Positions 26,601 to 38,016 of a DNA stretch of 64,000 nt are shown here, one piece after another. Position numbers and translations under genes: made by a program. Below the pieces are notes generated by a model. The model was not told the DNA's origin, made no database searches, and saw only the letters and a program-made list of their open reading frames with translations. The stretch spans positions 1,524,228 through 1,588,227 of the forward strand of contig NC_087186.1 of the NCBI RefSeq assembly GCF_035594125.1. Direction: 5' to 3'. The stretch comes from Scylla paramamosain (Eukaryota; Arthropoda; Malacostraca; Decapoda; Portunidae). Each line of letters opens with the position of its first letter. The stretch's first letter is position 1.

Positions 26601-29011
26601 AGGTTCTGGGATTAGTATGGAACCCTGTAGAAGATGAAATAAGTTTCAAGATGAAAATGAAAAGTACGTGTAAACAGACTTGCAGTGTTGAAGTTAAGAG
26701 TAATTCCGATGAACCACAAAATCCACTAACTAAAAGAAAGGCTCTTAGTTACATATCAACAATATTTGATCCCATGGGGTTTGTTACACCAGTGACTTTA
26801 CGTGGTAAACTGTTGATGAGACAAATCATTGAGTACATTGATGAGAATGGACGGAAATTAGACTGGGATGATCCTTTACCTGAGGAATTTATAGGGAAAT
26901 GGTACAAATTCTGTCATGATATGCATGAATTGGGAACTATTAAATTGCCTAGATGCATTTGTAATGCTGAATTAGTTGAACCAACCCTGATACTGTTTAA
27001 TGATGCGAGCACCCTAGCATATTCTGCGTGTGCTTATGCACGTTGGCGTGTTGGGAAAGATAAGTATCAATCAAAGCTACTTGCAGCCAAAAGCAGACTC
27101 GCACCAATTAAGACACAGACTATTCCCAGACTGGAGTTGTCCAGTGCAGTTCTTAGTGTTCGCCTCCGCAATACAATAATGAACGAAACTAACATCAGAT
27201 TTGATCATGTTCACCACTTTACTGACTCTGAGATTGTGCTTTCACAAATAACAAAACACAATATTAAGGCTGGAACTTATGTTGCAAATAGAATTGTAGA
27301 AATAAAAGAAAGCTCCTTGAGTAATGAATGGCACTGGATCTCGACTGAAGTAAACATAGCTGACCTAATGACCCGTTCAAGTAAATTTGTTGATATGGGT
27401 CCAACGTCATGCTGGCAGTGTGGACCCACTTTCTTAGAATTACCATTTTCTCAATGGCCCATGAAGTCAATCTCTCCAACACCAGAGATAAAGTCCATCA
27501 TTAACACAGCTGAAGTAAACAACTGGCATATTAATGACTGCAATATGTTTGACATAGACAGATTTAATTCATACCGCAAAATTATAGGAGTCACTGCAAG
27601 AGTTTTGAATGCCCTTCATGCGCGTTCTTTCAAGGGAATCCTGGCATCACCAACAGTAGATCAACTTAAACAAGCAGAAATATTATGGATCAAAAGAGCC
27701 CAGATTTCTTTAACAGACAACTGGGAAAAAAGGTTCAAGCGGTTAGGTCCATTTTGTAAGGATGGAATAATATATGTAGGATCAAGAATTGCTGCATGGC
27801 TGAAGAATAATTACAATAATGAAGCTTTCATTCTACTTCCCACTAAACATAGACTCACAGAGGTGTGCATTAAGGATATTCATGATAAAGACCATGGAGG
27901 GATTGAATCTACTCTATGTAAACTACAGGCTAAATTTTGGATTCCTCAAGCTAGAAAGTTAATCAAATCAGTTAAATCTCGCTGCGTGACATGCAGACGT
28001 TTAGAAAAACAAGTGATTGGACAAAGCATGGGACCAGTACCAGAAGAAAGGTTGAAACCTTCACCTCCCTTTTACCATTCTGCTCTTGATCTATTTGGCC
28101 CATTAATGATTAAGGATACAGTCAAAGGAAGATGTAAAAAAAAGGTGTATGGTGTTGTAGTAAATTGTCTCAGCACAAGAGCATCATATGTTGACTTAGT
28201 AGAAGGGTATGATACTGACAGTCTCATCACTACTCTTCGTAGGTTTACAGCCATCAGAGGCTTCCCTCACTCAATGTATTCCGACCATGGTTCACAACTC
28301 AAATTGGCAAGTAAAGAAGTTTGTTTCTTGACTCAAGACCAGGAAAAATTATCACAATTTAGCCGAGAAGGCGGTATGGAGTGGAAATTTACAAAATCTG
28401 CTGATGCTCCATGGGAGAATGGGTGCTCAGAAGCTATGGTAAAATTGGTGAAGAGAGTTATGACCAGAGTAATAGGTGACAGTACATTGACATTTGGTGA
28501 ATTACAATCAGCAATGTTTGAGATTGCAAATATGTTGAACGAGAGACCAATAGGTATGAAAAATGGTTCAGACTGTACTAAGGGATCTTATCTTTGTCCA
28601 AATGATCTAATACTAGGGCGTGCAAGTGTACACACACCAGAAGGTGTATTTGACAGCAGTACAAACACAAGGACTCGCCAAAGGTTCATCAATGCAATTG
28701 TAAAATCCTTCTGGAAGAAATGGATGATGCATTATTTTTCAACATTAATTGTACAACAAAAATGGCATTGTGAGAAAAGAAATCTCCGAGTGGGAGATAT
28801 TGTTTTGGTGCAGGATAGTAATAATTTGAAAGGGCATTGGAAACTTGCTGAAGTGTGTCAAGTTTTACCGAGTTCTGATGGTAAGGTTAGAGATGTACAA
28901 ATTAGATACAAGTTACAAAGCGGAAATAGCATGTATAAGGGTCATCAAGATATAAAGGTTAACAGATCTGTCCACAAACTTGTGTTGATACTTCCGATCG
29001 AAGAACAATAA
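23690..29011 (+). CDS. BEL/Pao gag-pol polyprotein, intact, 1,773 aa
   Basis: One frame encodes capsid, protease, reverse transcriptase, RNase H and integrase. It starts 20 bases after the 5' LTR. A charged coiled N-terminus (1-110) is followed by a gag region with PPKFEGDIRQYQTFRSNYD (about 130-150, the DUF1759-type block). A CCHC knuckle lies at C402, C405, H410, C415. The aspartic protease has FDPGSTS with D478, where Asp-Pro-Gly replaces the usual DTG/DSG. The RT has D839 (FVGDIAKMF) and YMDD at 915-918. RNase H has D1105 in LFNDAS, then the PRLELS and FTDSE blocks. The integrase has a zinc-binding part ending C1432 and C1435 and a catalytic D1467, D1532, E1576. The C-terminal part with VGDIVLVQD and GHWKLAEV is the DUF5641-like domain of BEL integrases. 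All catalytic residues I looked for are present and there is no stop, so it may be active. Confidence 0.95.
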   Translation: MPKTEDLERRRRLRGTARGKLTRKCNLLSEQVKQGKPSSIIEDYYEEVKDAFRELERRHEDVMDALCESDQEEEDFNGKLKNEEQYIVQAELLKTGACETLLQLCKKEKETALTDSATKVKVKPIEPPKFEGDIRQYQTFRSNYDKIMTVNYGENAFALKQCLSGEALSVVHGVDDDYKEMFRRLDQRYADPVRLTDTVINQLQELKPIAEGNTGKFVETVEVIEKCWTDMSKNNLEVQMSTVIVISLIEKILPPQQKREWTKIYQNLSNKVNAFPELLKYLKEEKNVLDYIDKDVRKRSHNSKATVHSVEVKEDDSQIMRTLQKLQLQQAEHQANMESIMQKFTQTLSSGGSQVGRHRQNYGNPNFCWYHNSDSHTISRCNTFHNLEPSNKMEVLRKNHVCFHCLAMGHSSKDCQEKRSCYMKLGNGNVCGKPHHPRLHYLLYQNDINIHTNKSDGCTLLMIGQVNCKDDSLVTLFDPGSTSSLVTHRKARDLGLCGTPYNITMTTVGNVSDTVFTKMYKMPLVDETGKQYLIQCVGMDEITSEVNPVPMDIILSQLGVSQSMHIFRPHGRVDLLIGADSCDIIPTTVKTVGKLQLMKGPFGYCVRGSHPELKNEYTEHYVAQVNHMSLTSNTFEIQGEICRTFKEDIDNLFAMDHLGTNCRPKCTNCINCKDCNRETHITVKEEEEMKLILSGLEYQEKEKTWTVHYPWIKDPHHLPNNFGVALMKLKGTEKRLKKLGSRSTENYKVQIDDMLKRGVARKLNREELNWYKGPVHYLSHHEVLKQSSASTPTRIVFNASASYNGHVLNNYWAKGPNVMNSLFGLLLRFREGSIAFVGDIAKMFNSIRLSEFDSHVHRFLWRDFEDRAPDHYALTAVPFGDICSPAIAILAMRQTAEKCKEEFPEAANVIVQDSYMDDIIHSMNDTEKASQIIKDVELILNRGNFHMKEWIISGKTQVGNDVDLSGIPGEKVLGLVWNPVEDEISFKMKMKSTCKQTCSVEVKSNSDEPQNPLTKRKALSYISTIFDPMGFVTPVTLRGKLLMRQIIEYIDENGRKLDWDDPLPEEFIGKWYKFCHDMHELGTIKLPRCICNAELVEPTLILFNDASTLAYSACAYARWRVGKDKYQSKLLAAKSRLAPIKTQTIPRLELSSAVLSVRLRNTIMNETNIRFDHVHHFTDSEIVLSQITKHNIKAGTYVANRIVEIKESSLSNEWHWISTEVNIADLMTRSSKFVDMGPTSCWQCGPTFLELPFSQWPMKSISPTPEIKSIINTAEVNNWHINDCNMFDIDRFNSYRKIIGVTARVLNALHARSFKGILASPTVDQLKQAEILWIKRAQISLTDNWEKRFKRLGPFCKDGIIYVGSRIAAWLKNNYNNEAFILLPTKHRLTEVCIKDIHDKDHGGIESTLCKLQAKFWIPQARKLIKSVKSRCVTCRRLEKQVIGQSMGPVPEERLKPSPPFYHSALDLFGPLMIKDTVKGRCKKKVYGVVVNCLSTRASYVDLVEGYDTDSLITTLRRFTAIRGFPHSMYSDHGSQLKLASKEVCFLTQDQEKLSQFSREGGMEWKFTKSADAPWENGCSEAMVKLVKRVMTRVIGDSTLTFGELQSAMFEIANMLNERPIGMKNGSDCTKGSYLCPNDLILGRASVHTPEGVFDSSTNTRTRQRFINAIVKSFWKKWMMHYFSTLIVQQKWHCEKRNLRVGDIVLVQDSNNLKGHWKLAEVCQVLPSSDGKVRDVQIRYKLQSGNSMYKGHQDIKVNRSVHKLVLILPIEEQ

Positions 29012-29028
29012 TTTTAATTCTTTTTCTT

Positions 29029-29039
29029 GGGGTGGGGAG
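29029..29039 (+). promoter_or_regulatory. BEL polypurine tract
   Basis: GGGGTGGGGAG immediately precedes the 3' LTR and would prime plus-strand DNA synthesis. It lies 18 bp after the gag-pol stop. Confidence 0.85.
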
Positions 29040-30109
29040 TGTAACATGATTATGCGCATGTTAAGTTAAGTTTATTTTACGTTCGTGCTACCCGTCAGTG
29101 GTATGGTTCCAATATTATTTGTTTTATTTCTCTTAATATACTTCTTATTGTATGCTGAACGAGTTTACACCAACTATGTATGTATTTGTCCGTAAATTGT
29201 GTATTTGATATTTGATGTGATAAAAATACTGTATAAGTAGACTACAATGGATTTGTTAAAGAGTATAGTTTATGCGGAGTGGCACACGGTTGTTGTGGAG
29301 GCCCGCGCGGCCTGATATAGACACTGACAGACAGGAGAGTGAGACAAGTGGAGACGGTTTGCTAGCTACGGGTCTCCCTCGTAGGACTCGGGAATAAGGT
29401 CGCCCCTCCTGTTCTATAGACTGTAAGTGTTATAACCTTTACATGATTATTGTTCAGGGTTATCTTCATAGTAGTTACAATTTGCTTCATGTGCTCAACA
29501 TTATTTCTGTACCACTTGTTATCAATCCTGGGTTATTAGTGCCTATGATTGTGTTTATTAAATTATACTAATCATATGATCAGGGAATGAGATATTGACA
29601 TGTCTGTGGTTTGTAGGGTTATGAAAGTGAGACGTCAGTGGATTACCTATCAATTATCAAAGCACCAGTGACGTATCCGGCTGTTGGGGATTCCACGCCA
29701 TAGTATTTTCAACACAACTGACGCTGGCAATGTTGTGAGTGTTATGGTTATTGTGTATTTGTGTGATTTTTGTCATGCTATGATTTACAGTGATATGTAT
29801 GAGGATTTTCTGAGCTTTATAATGATGTGAGTCACACAGGGTATTTATCCATTGTTTGGGAGGTTTATCATATTGTGAACTGCAGAGATATTTTTGTGAT
29901 TTCTGTACTTATTATACTATGAGGTACATGGGAACTATTCAAGGTCTGATCATGTTATGTAGTGATTATTTTTGTATTTTTAGTGTTTCTACGCTCATAT
30001 GATTTTACCATGATTTGGTATCGGGCTGATTTATCCTGGACCCACAGGTTGGAACGCTACAATAAATGTTGCAACACATTGCTCGCCTGTGGATTGCCCT
30101 AACGCTACA
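29040..30109 (+). repeat. BEL element 3' LTR
   Basis: Same length as the 5' LTR at a constant offset of 6,440 bp, with no difference found when read in parallel. Confidence 0.95.
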
Positions 30110-30230
30110 CCTATGACTTGAATTCCTTCAAGAGAGAGGTTTCAAGACAATTATCCTTCAATTTTTGACTACCACTATGGACCCATTTCTAGGACTGGCA
30201 TCTCAGTCCCTCCTACAAAAAAAGAGTTTC
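30110..30230 (+). mobile_element. LINE family A, 3' piece beyond the BEL insertion
   Basis: It resumes with CCTATGACTTGAATTCC exactly where the BEL interrupted the LINE and continues to the end of ORF2 and a shortened 3' UTR with an A-rich end near 30220. Confidence 0.9.
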
Positions 30231-30343
30231 TTATTCAGGAAATATAACCAATTTCAGCTTCTGTTCTTTTACTATGAAAATATCATTCATCTGTATAAAT
30301 TTTATGATGACCCTTATCAGTGGGTGGCATGTGCACACGCATG

Positions 30344-30749
<406 letters not shown>

Positions 30750-30816
<67 letters not shown>
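30750..30816. repeat. (TAG)n microsatellite
   Basis: About 22 TAG units. Copy 1 of repeat C has a TTA/TAG-rich tract on the same side. Confidence 0.97.
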
Positions 30817-31057
30817 ACAAAAGTAGTACCAGCAACAGCAGGAATCAGTGTAATTCATTTCTTAGTGTTAGAAAGAGAGCAACAGCAATAATATTAGAAT
30901 ACTCATCACCATAATTATTGCTATACACATTGTCATTGCAATCATACGTGTTTGTAACATAATTATCATAATTTTTATAGAATAATTTCTAATGTCATCA
31001 GGTCATAATTCCATGAGTCACAAACAACCTCATAGTCTGATTACTTGTCTGTGGGTA

Positions 31058-31255
31058 GGTAAAACAGAATGGCGACCTCAAATTAGTGTTACCTGGAGTC
31101 ATGACTGTAGTAAAAAAGGTGCAGGAGTCACAAGGGACCATGTACACCCATATCTGACCCCTGCACTGAGTCCACATAGGAGGTGGCTCAGTGAAGCTAG
31201 TCCAGGTGTGGCAGCTTGGTGAAGGGGCTGGGAATTGTGGTTGTAACAATACATA
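31058..31255 (+). repeat. Dispersed repeat D, copy 2
   Basis: Same orientation as 6540-6736, diverged, and again ending in a microsatellite region (ACACAC then (AG)n at 31287-31427). Confidence 0.8.
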
Positions 31256-31284
31256 CAAATATTCTGTCACAGACACACACATGC

Positions 31285-32473
<1,189 letters not shown>

Positions 32474-32646
32474 CTGTACTGATATTGCTTGGCCAACTTC
32501 ACATAAGGATCATTTAGCTGTCTCATCAACCAGTCTTGTGAGCTTTTACTTTTTCCTCTCAGATTTTTAGGCACAGTCTTGTAAGCAGCACATGATGTAC
32601 AAAAGTAACAGCTGCCCTGTACAGTGGTAGTGAGTCTTGAAGCCAT
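32474..32646 (-). CDS. MRM2: MRM2-like mitochondrial rRNA 2'-O-methyltransferase, coding exon 1
   Basis: The minus strand from the ATG at 32646-32644 encodes 57 codons plus two bases, ending at the donor TACAG|GTGAGG. The protein starts MASRLTTTV and has a basic, Ser/Thr-rich N-terminus of about 35 residues without acidic residues, as expected of a mitochondrial targeting sequence. It then reads DWLMRQLNDPYVKLAKQYQY. This W-L-x-R-x-L-x-D-P-F/Y-V-K-x-A-K-x-x-x-Y-R block precedes the FtsJ domain in MRM2 proteins and is not found in FTSJ1. An in-frame TAG 23 codons upstream (32713-32715) supports this ATG as the start. The split Arg codon (AG|A) and reading frame match exon 2 at 11881 exactly. 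No promoter element was recognised upstream. Confidence 0.85.
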
Positions 32647-33094
32647 CGCTCCAACTACCCTGTCGTGTTCTTGCTCTTGTTGGGGATTTGAGGGGCTGTG
32701 CAGGCTGTGGTGCTACAACCTCTAGAGCCCTGAAGGTGCTGGCAGCAGGCAAGTTATCTGGTTATATTCTGGTGAGCTGCCCTGTCATTTGGAGGAAGAC
32801 CTTGGTATGCTTAAGTGCCTTGAAGGCCAAGCTGGGGTCTTGGAAACCACCCAACAGGTCTTCTAGTGATGGCCTGTGGATGTGGAGTAATAACAGTGAG
32901 GGGAGAAGAGCAGTGTGGTGGGAAAGATGGTGAGAAGGACTGGGTGGGAACTGGCTCCAGAATGCATGTTACAAATGTTTAAAATATGTATGTAATCATT
33001 AACATTATTTTGGAAGTCTTGCAAACAATATCTATGAATGAACAAAATAGGTGCCTTTTTTCCCCAAAAAAGTCTCAGAAGATGAGCCTGTGTC
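32647..33094. other. Upstream region of MRM2 exon 1, no clear promoter
   Basis: The first part (32647-32940) is GC-richer and presumably holds the 5' UTR or promoter of the minus-strand gene. I see no TATA box at a convincing distance. A plus-strand open stretch here resembles nothing known. Confidence 0.4.
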
Positions 33095-33412
33095 TTATAT
33101 GCAGAAATTAATGAAGAAAATGTTGAGGGATGAGTCAAGACACTTAGAGTTGATACCAGAAGAGAAGTCTGACCTGGGGACATTTGCGATCCTTTCCCCA
33201 GATGGGGACTCTGAGGCTGGTGTAGGAGTCACCATGATTTTGAATTTTGAGTGAAGGGTGTGTGTGTAATTAGGTGCTTGTATAGAGTTGTCTTTAGAGG
33301 ACAGGCTGTGACTGCCCCCTTGTATTGTGAGACACAGCACCCTCTGATCCAGTGCTTTAGACCTCACTAGGAGTAATTATAATTTTTGCAGGTGCCTACT
33401 GCCTCCTCCTTA
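33095..33412 (-). mobile_element. LINE family A, 5'-end fragment, minus strand
   Basis: The complement matches 12831-13190 and 20685-21040: the shared 5' start after GAGGAGG, the 5' UTR, then an ORF start reading M-V-T-P-T-P-A-S-E-S-P and on to FFINFC. It is truncated at about 33098. Only the 5' ~320 bp is present, which is unusual for LINEs (normally 3' ends remain), so it is a deletion or recombination product. Confidence 0.85.
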
Positions 33413-33523
33413 TTAAGCATGCACAAAATTTTTTTGTGTCTATAGGTAGTGTGAGTCACCCACAGTGATGTATTGAGTACAGATGTGAAGAGTGTGCTGT
33501 GTGATTCTTCTTTTTGAGTCAAG

Positions 33524-34165
33524 ATGACCGAGCACAATGAGCAAAGTACTGTATCAAATTCTGCCAAAAACTTGTTGATATGTAAACCCAGGCTATCAAG
33601 AAGATTCAGAAGGCCTTTTGAGATGATGCTGTGGAGTGGTACACCTGGTCTAAAGATGGATGCACTTCAGTGGACAGAAAGCCATGTTGTGCAGACTAGC
33701 AGAAATGACAAAATGATTGCAAAGGTTTGAGAAAAAGTCTATGAAGACCATCATGTGGCTATTGAGGAGATTGCTGCCAAAGTTGGAATCAGCCATGGGT
33801 CAGTTCAGTCAATTATGACACAAGATTTGTTCATGAGGAGGGTGTCAGCCAAATTCGTACCAAAGTTACTGTCTGACCAGCAAAAAGAAAATTTAAAGAA
33901 AATCTTCCAGGACATGCTAGAGTGTGCTCGCCAAGATCAAAACTTCATGAAAACTATCATCTCTGGCAATGAGACCGGTGAATGGCTATGACCCTGAAAC
34001 AAAATTGCAATCATCCCTATGGAAACATCCAGCCTTACCAATCCCAAAGAAAGCAAGACAGGTATACAACAATGTTAAACTGATGATCACCTGTTTTTTT
34101 TTACTATAGAGGCATTGTGCACCATGAATATGCACCACAAGGTCAGACAATTAACAAAGAATACT
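33524..34165 (+). pseudogene. Mariner transposase relic, decayed and 3'-truncated
   Basis: Broken frames on the plus strand match a mariner transposase different from the one at 3.5 kb. They include a helix-turn-helix part 'IEEIAAKVGISHGSVQSI', then 'MRRVSAKFVPKLLSDQQKEN', 'ISGNETG' (first catalytic Asp changed to Asn where GDET/GDES is expected), 'NGYDPETKLQSS' and 'PKKARQ'. It breaks off after a GQTIN-type block near 34155, before the second and third catalytic residues. No terminal inverted repeats were identified. Confidence 0.85.
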
Positions 34166-34987
34166 AACCTAACTTAGTAACATGCATACCTTAGTTTTCA
34201 CTATCAACGGAGTCATTGGCTGAAGGTAAGGGAAATATGGCTGGCAGAACCCATGATTTCTTAGAAATTTCAATGAGGACACCTTATCCTTGTAGGACAT
34301 CTTGATTATATAATGTGGAGTAAGAGCTCACACCAAACAGAGCTTGCCCATTGTGTAAATGATATCTCAAATCTATTTCATATCTATTCATATAAATAAC
34401 TTCTACCTGCCTATACATATATGTCATGAAAGGGTAGCCAACTAGGTGAGCCTCCACATTGGGTGACATTCATGCAGCGCAGCATGAGAAGTGATTGCAT
34501 ATGATTGGGTATCAAATAATAAATCAAATGTAATTGGAGCATTCAATATTAGTGTTGAAGAAGATCAGTAGGTGGCAACAGTGTTGACTGTGAAGAGATG
34601 CAAGCTGAACAGGTCTGCCATGACAGCCCTTCTGTGTGGGCCAAATAATAATAGAAAAGTCCTGCTCAAAAACTATTAGTTTTCAACAGGAAGACTATAA
34701 AAGAAATATGTCTTATAAAAGTCACAATTAGGTATCATAAAAACTGCAGGAAAAAAACAAAAAAAACAAAATGAGGTAAGTGATTGGGGGTATAAATTCC
34801 AATAATACCAAAAGGAGTGAAATGGGTACAAATTCAAATAATACCAAAAGGAGTGCAATCTTGTCTGAAAGGTGAGAGTTGGTAGACTGCAAGAATAGTG
34901 ATGCCAAAATCAGTAAAGAAAATGTCAAGAGTATTAGGATGATAAAAAATATTCTACCAATGTTCACAGACCCTGATATAAATACCA
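34166..34987. other. No gene recognised; short tandem duplication
   Basis: A 28-bp unit (AAATTC-AATAATACCAAAAGGAGTG) occurs twice at about 34790-34818 and 34828-34856. Otherwise AT-rich sequence without a recognised element. Confidence 0.5.
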
Positions 34988-37900
34988 TAAATGTCCCCAG
35001 GTCGGACTGCCTTTCTGTCGACGACCCTAAGTGTCTTGACACCCCCCTCAACTTTTTCTTCATTAACTTCTGCAACATTCGCTTTCTAAGATCTAATTTT
35101 CAATCTGTAGAACACCACCTCTCCTCTTCTAAACCTCATCTTCTTTTCCTCACTGAAACTCAGGTGTCTGAGGCAACTGACAGTACCCCCTTTTCTGTTC
35201 CCTCCTACTTTCTCTATCCTCCTTTTCGATCCAAAGCTGGATGCTGCGTTTATGTGTGCAATGACTTAACCTGCTCTCGTGCCCACGCTCTTGAATCTTC
35301 CGAGTTTTCCACCATCTGGCTACGACTACAGAGTCACTCTCATACTAAATTTATCTGTGCTGTATACCTCTCTCCCAATTCCTCTGACTATAAGAAATTC
35401 TTTCACTACTTAACTTCCAAAGTGGAGCACATTCTGACCCTCTTCCCTTTTGCAGAGATCTCCATTCTTGGAGACTTCAATGTTCACCACCAGCTTTGGC
35501 TTTCCTCTCCCTTCACTGACCATCCTGGTGAACTAGCCTACAACTTTGCTATCCTCCATGACCTAGAGCAATTGGTGCAACACCCTACTCGTAATCCTGA
35601 CCGTCTTGGAGATACGCCCAACATTCTTGACCTTTTCCTGACCTCTAATCCTTCTGCTTATGCTGTCATCCTTTCTTCTCCGTTGGGCTCCTCCGATCAC
35701 AATCTCATATCTTTATCTTGTCCTATCACTCCAATCCCTCCTCAGGATCCCCCTAAGCGAAGGTGCCTCTGGCGTTTTGCCTCTGCTAGTTAGGGGGACC
35801 TGAGGAGGTATTTTGCTGATTTTCCTTGGAATGACTACTGCTTCCGTGTCAGAGACCCGTCTTTGTGTGCTGAGCGCATAACAGAGGTGATAGTGTCTGG
35901 CATGGAGGCATACATTCCTCACTCTTTTTCTCATCCTAAACCTTCTAAACCTTGGTTTAACACAGCTTGTTCTCGTGCTATACATGATAGAGAGGTGGCC
36001 CACAAAAGGTACTTAAGCCTTCCATCACCAGAATCTCATGCACTTTATATTTCTGCCCGGAACCATGCCAAGTCTGTTCTCCAACTAGCCAAAAACTCCT
36101 TCATTAACAGAAAATGTCAAAACCTTTCAAGATCTAACTCCCCTCGTGATTTCTGGCATCTAGCCAAAAATATCTCCAATAACTTTGCTTCTTCTTCTTT
36201 CCCTCCTCTATTTCAACCAGATGGCACCACTGCTATCACATCTATTTCTAAAGCTGAACTCCTTGCTCAAACCTTTGCTAAAAACTCTACCCTGGACGAT
36301 TCTGGGCTTGTTCCTGCCTCTCCTCCACCCTCTGACTACTTCATGCCACCTATTAAAATTCTTCGCAATGATGTTTTCCATGCCCTCGCTGGCCTAAACC
36401 CTCGGAAGGCTTATGGACCTGATGGGGTCCCTCCTATTGTTCTCCGAAACTGTGCCTCCGTGCTTGCACCTTGCCTAGTCAAACTCTTTCAGCTCTGTCT
36501 GTCAACATCTACCTTTCCTTCTTGCTGGAAGTTTGCCTACATTCAACTTGTTCCTAAAAAGGATGACCGTTCTAATCCCTCAAACTACCGTTCTATTGCT
36601 TTAATTTCCTGCCTATCTAAAGTTTTTGAATCTATCCTCAACAGGAAGATTCTTAAACATCTATCACTTCACAACCTTCTATCTGATCGCCAGTATGGGT
36701 TTCGTCAAGGCCGCTCTACTGGTGATCTTCTGGCTTTCCTTACTGAGTCTTGGTCATCCTCTTTTAGAGATGTTGGTGAAACTTTTGCTGTTGCCTTGGA
36801 CATATCAAAAGCTTTTGATAGAGTCTGGCACAAAACTTTGATTTCCAAACTACCCTCCTACGGTTTCTATCCTTCTCTCTGTAACTTCATCTCAAGTTTC
36901 CTTTCTGACCGTTCTATTGCTGCTGTGGTAGACGGTCACTGTTCTTCTCCTAAATCTATTAACAGTGGTGTTCCTCAGGGTTCTGTCCTGTCACCCACTC
37001 TCTTCTTATTAATCATTAATGATCTTCTAAACCAAACTTCTTGTCCTATCCACTCCTACGCTGATGATACCACCCTGCACTTTTGCACGTCTTTTCATAG
37101 ACGTTCAACCCTTCAGGAGGTAAACATATCACGCAGGGAATCCACAGAACGCCTGACTTCTGATCTTTCTAAAATTTCTGATTGGGGCAGAGCAAACTTG
37201 GTATTGTTCAATGCCTCAAAAACTCAATTCCTCCATCTATCAACTCGACACAACCTTCCAGACAACTATCGCCTCTTCTTCAATGACACTCAACTGCTCC
37301 CCTCTTCTACACTGAACATCCTCGGTCTGTCCTTTACTTATAATCTGAACTGGAAACTTCACATCTCATCTCTAGCTAAAACAGCTTCTATGAAGTTAGG
37401 TGTTCTGAGACATCTCCGCCAGTTTTTCTCACCCCCCCAGCTGCTAACTCTGTACAAGGGCCTTATCCATCCATGTATGCAGTATGCTTCACATGTCTGG
37501 GGGGGTTTCACTCATACTGCTCTTCTAGACAGGGTGGAATCAAAAGCTTTTCGTCTCATCAACTCCTCTCCTCTAACTGACTGTCTTCAGCCTCTCTCTC
37601 ACTGCCGCAATGTTGCATATCTAGCTGTCTTCTACCGCTATTTTCATGCTAACTGCTGTTCTAATCTTGCTAACTGCATGCCTCCTCTCCTTCCACGGCC
37701 TCGCTGCACAAGACTTTCTTCTTTCTCTCACCTCTATTCTGTCCACCTCTCTAACGCAAGAGTTAACCAGTATTCTCAATCATTCATCCCTTTCTCTGGT
37801 AAACTCTGGAACTCCCTGCCTGCTTCTGTATTTCCACCTTCCACCTATGACTTGAATTCCTTCAAGAGGGAGGTTTCAAGACACTTATCCACCAATTTTT

Positions 37901-38016
37901 GACCACTGCTTTCACCCTTTTATGGGACTGGCATTTCAGTGGGCATTTTTTTTATTAGATTTTTGTTGCCCTTGGCCAGTGTCCTTCCTACATAAAAAAA
38001 AAAAAAGAAAAAAAAT
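34988..38016 (+). mobile_element. LINE family A, longest copy (ORF2 almost complete, poly-A tail)
   Basis: About 3 kb, 5'-truncated by roughly 300 bp relative to the copies that keep the 5' end. It holds the endonuclease, RT and C-terminal domain in a single frame, a short 3' UTR, and a poly-A tail at about 37993-38014. It is the best reference copy in the window for the family A fragments at 0.4-1.8, 12.8-13.7, 20.7-22.6 and 33.1-33.4 kb. The RT resembles the jockey group. Confidence 0.93.
35005..37902 (+). pseudogene. LINE A ORF2: endonuclease + reverse transcriptase, one nonsense codon
   Basis: The encoded protein nicks target DNA and reverse-transcribes the element RNA. Endonuclease blocks are FFINFCNI (35060), [10 protein letters not shown] (35140), [12 protein letters not shown] (35463-35500) and [10 protein letters not shown] (near 35690). 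A TAG at 35791-35793 interrupts the frame; the copy at 21.7 kb has TGG (Trp) there, so this is a single-base nonsense change. The same frame then runs to 37902 with KAYGPDGVP (36409), NYRSIALISCLSKVFE (near 36590), YGFRQGRSTGDLL (36697), ALDISKAFDRVWH (36796), SGVPQGSVLSPTLF (36964), SYADDTTLHF (YADD at 37057-37068) and a C-terminal domain ending SRHLSTNF. All RT catalytic residues are present. The natural start codon is lost by 5' truncation. Confidence 0.92.

Larger units (their letters stand above)
22600..30109 (+). mobile_element. Complete BEL/Pao LTR retrotransposon, 7,510 bp
   Basis: Two 1,070-bp LTRs (22600-23669 and 29040-30109) begin TGTAACATG and end GCTACA. They flank a single gag-pol frame of 1,773 codons. 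A 5-bp target duplication CCTAT lies at 22595-22599 and 30110-30114. A polypurine tract abuts the 3' LTR. Reading the two LTRs side by side I see no difference, which implies a very recent insertion. The target is the 3' part of a LINE A copy. No envelope gene is present. The element lies antisense inside MRM2 intron 1. Confidence 0.97.

Noticed and set aside
23690..29011. An envelope gene making the BEL element a retrovirus-like agent
   Set aside because: The space between the gag-pol stop and the 3' LTR is only 28 bp and holds just the polypurine tract.
32637..32933. 98-codon plus-strand frame upstream of MRM2 as a divergent gene
   Set aside because: It overlaps MRM2 exon 1 by only a few bases, but the protein is low in recognisable features and has no splice or promoter support.
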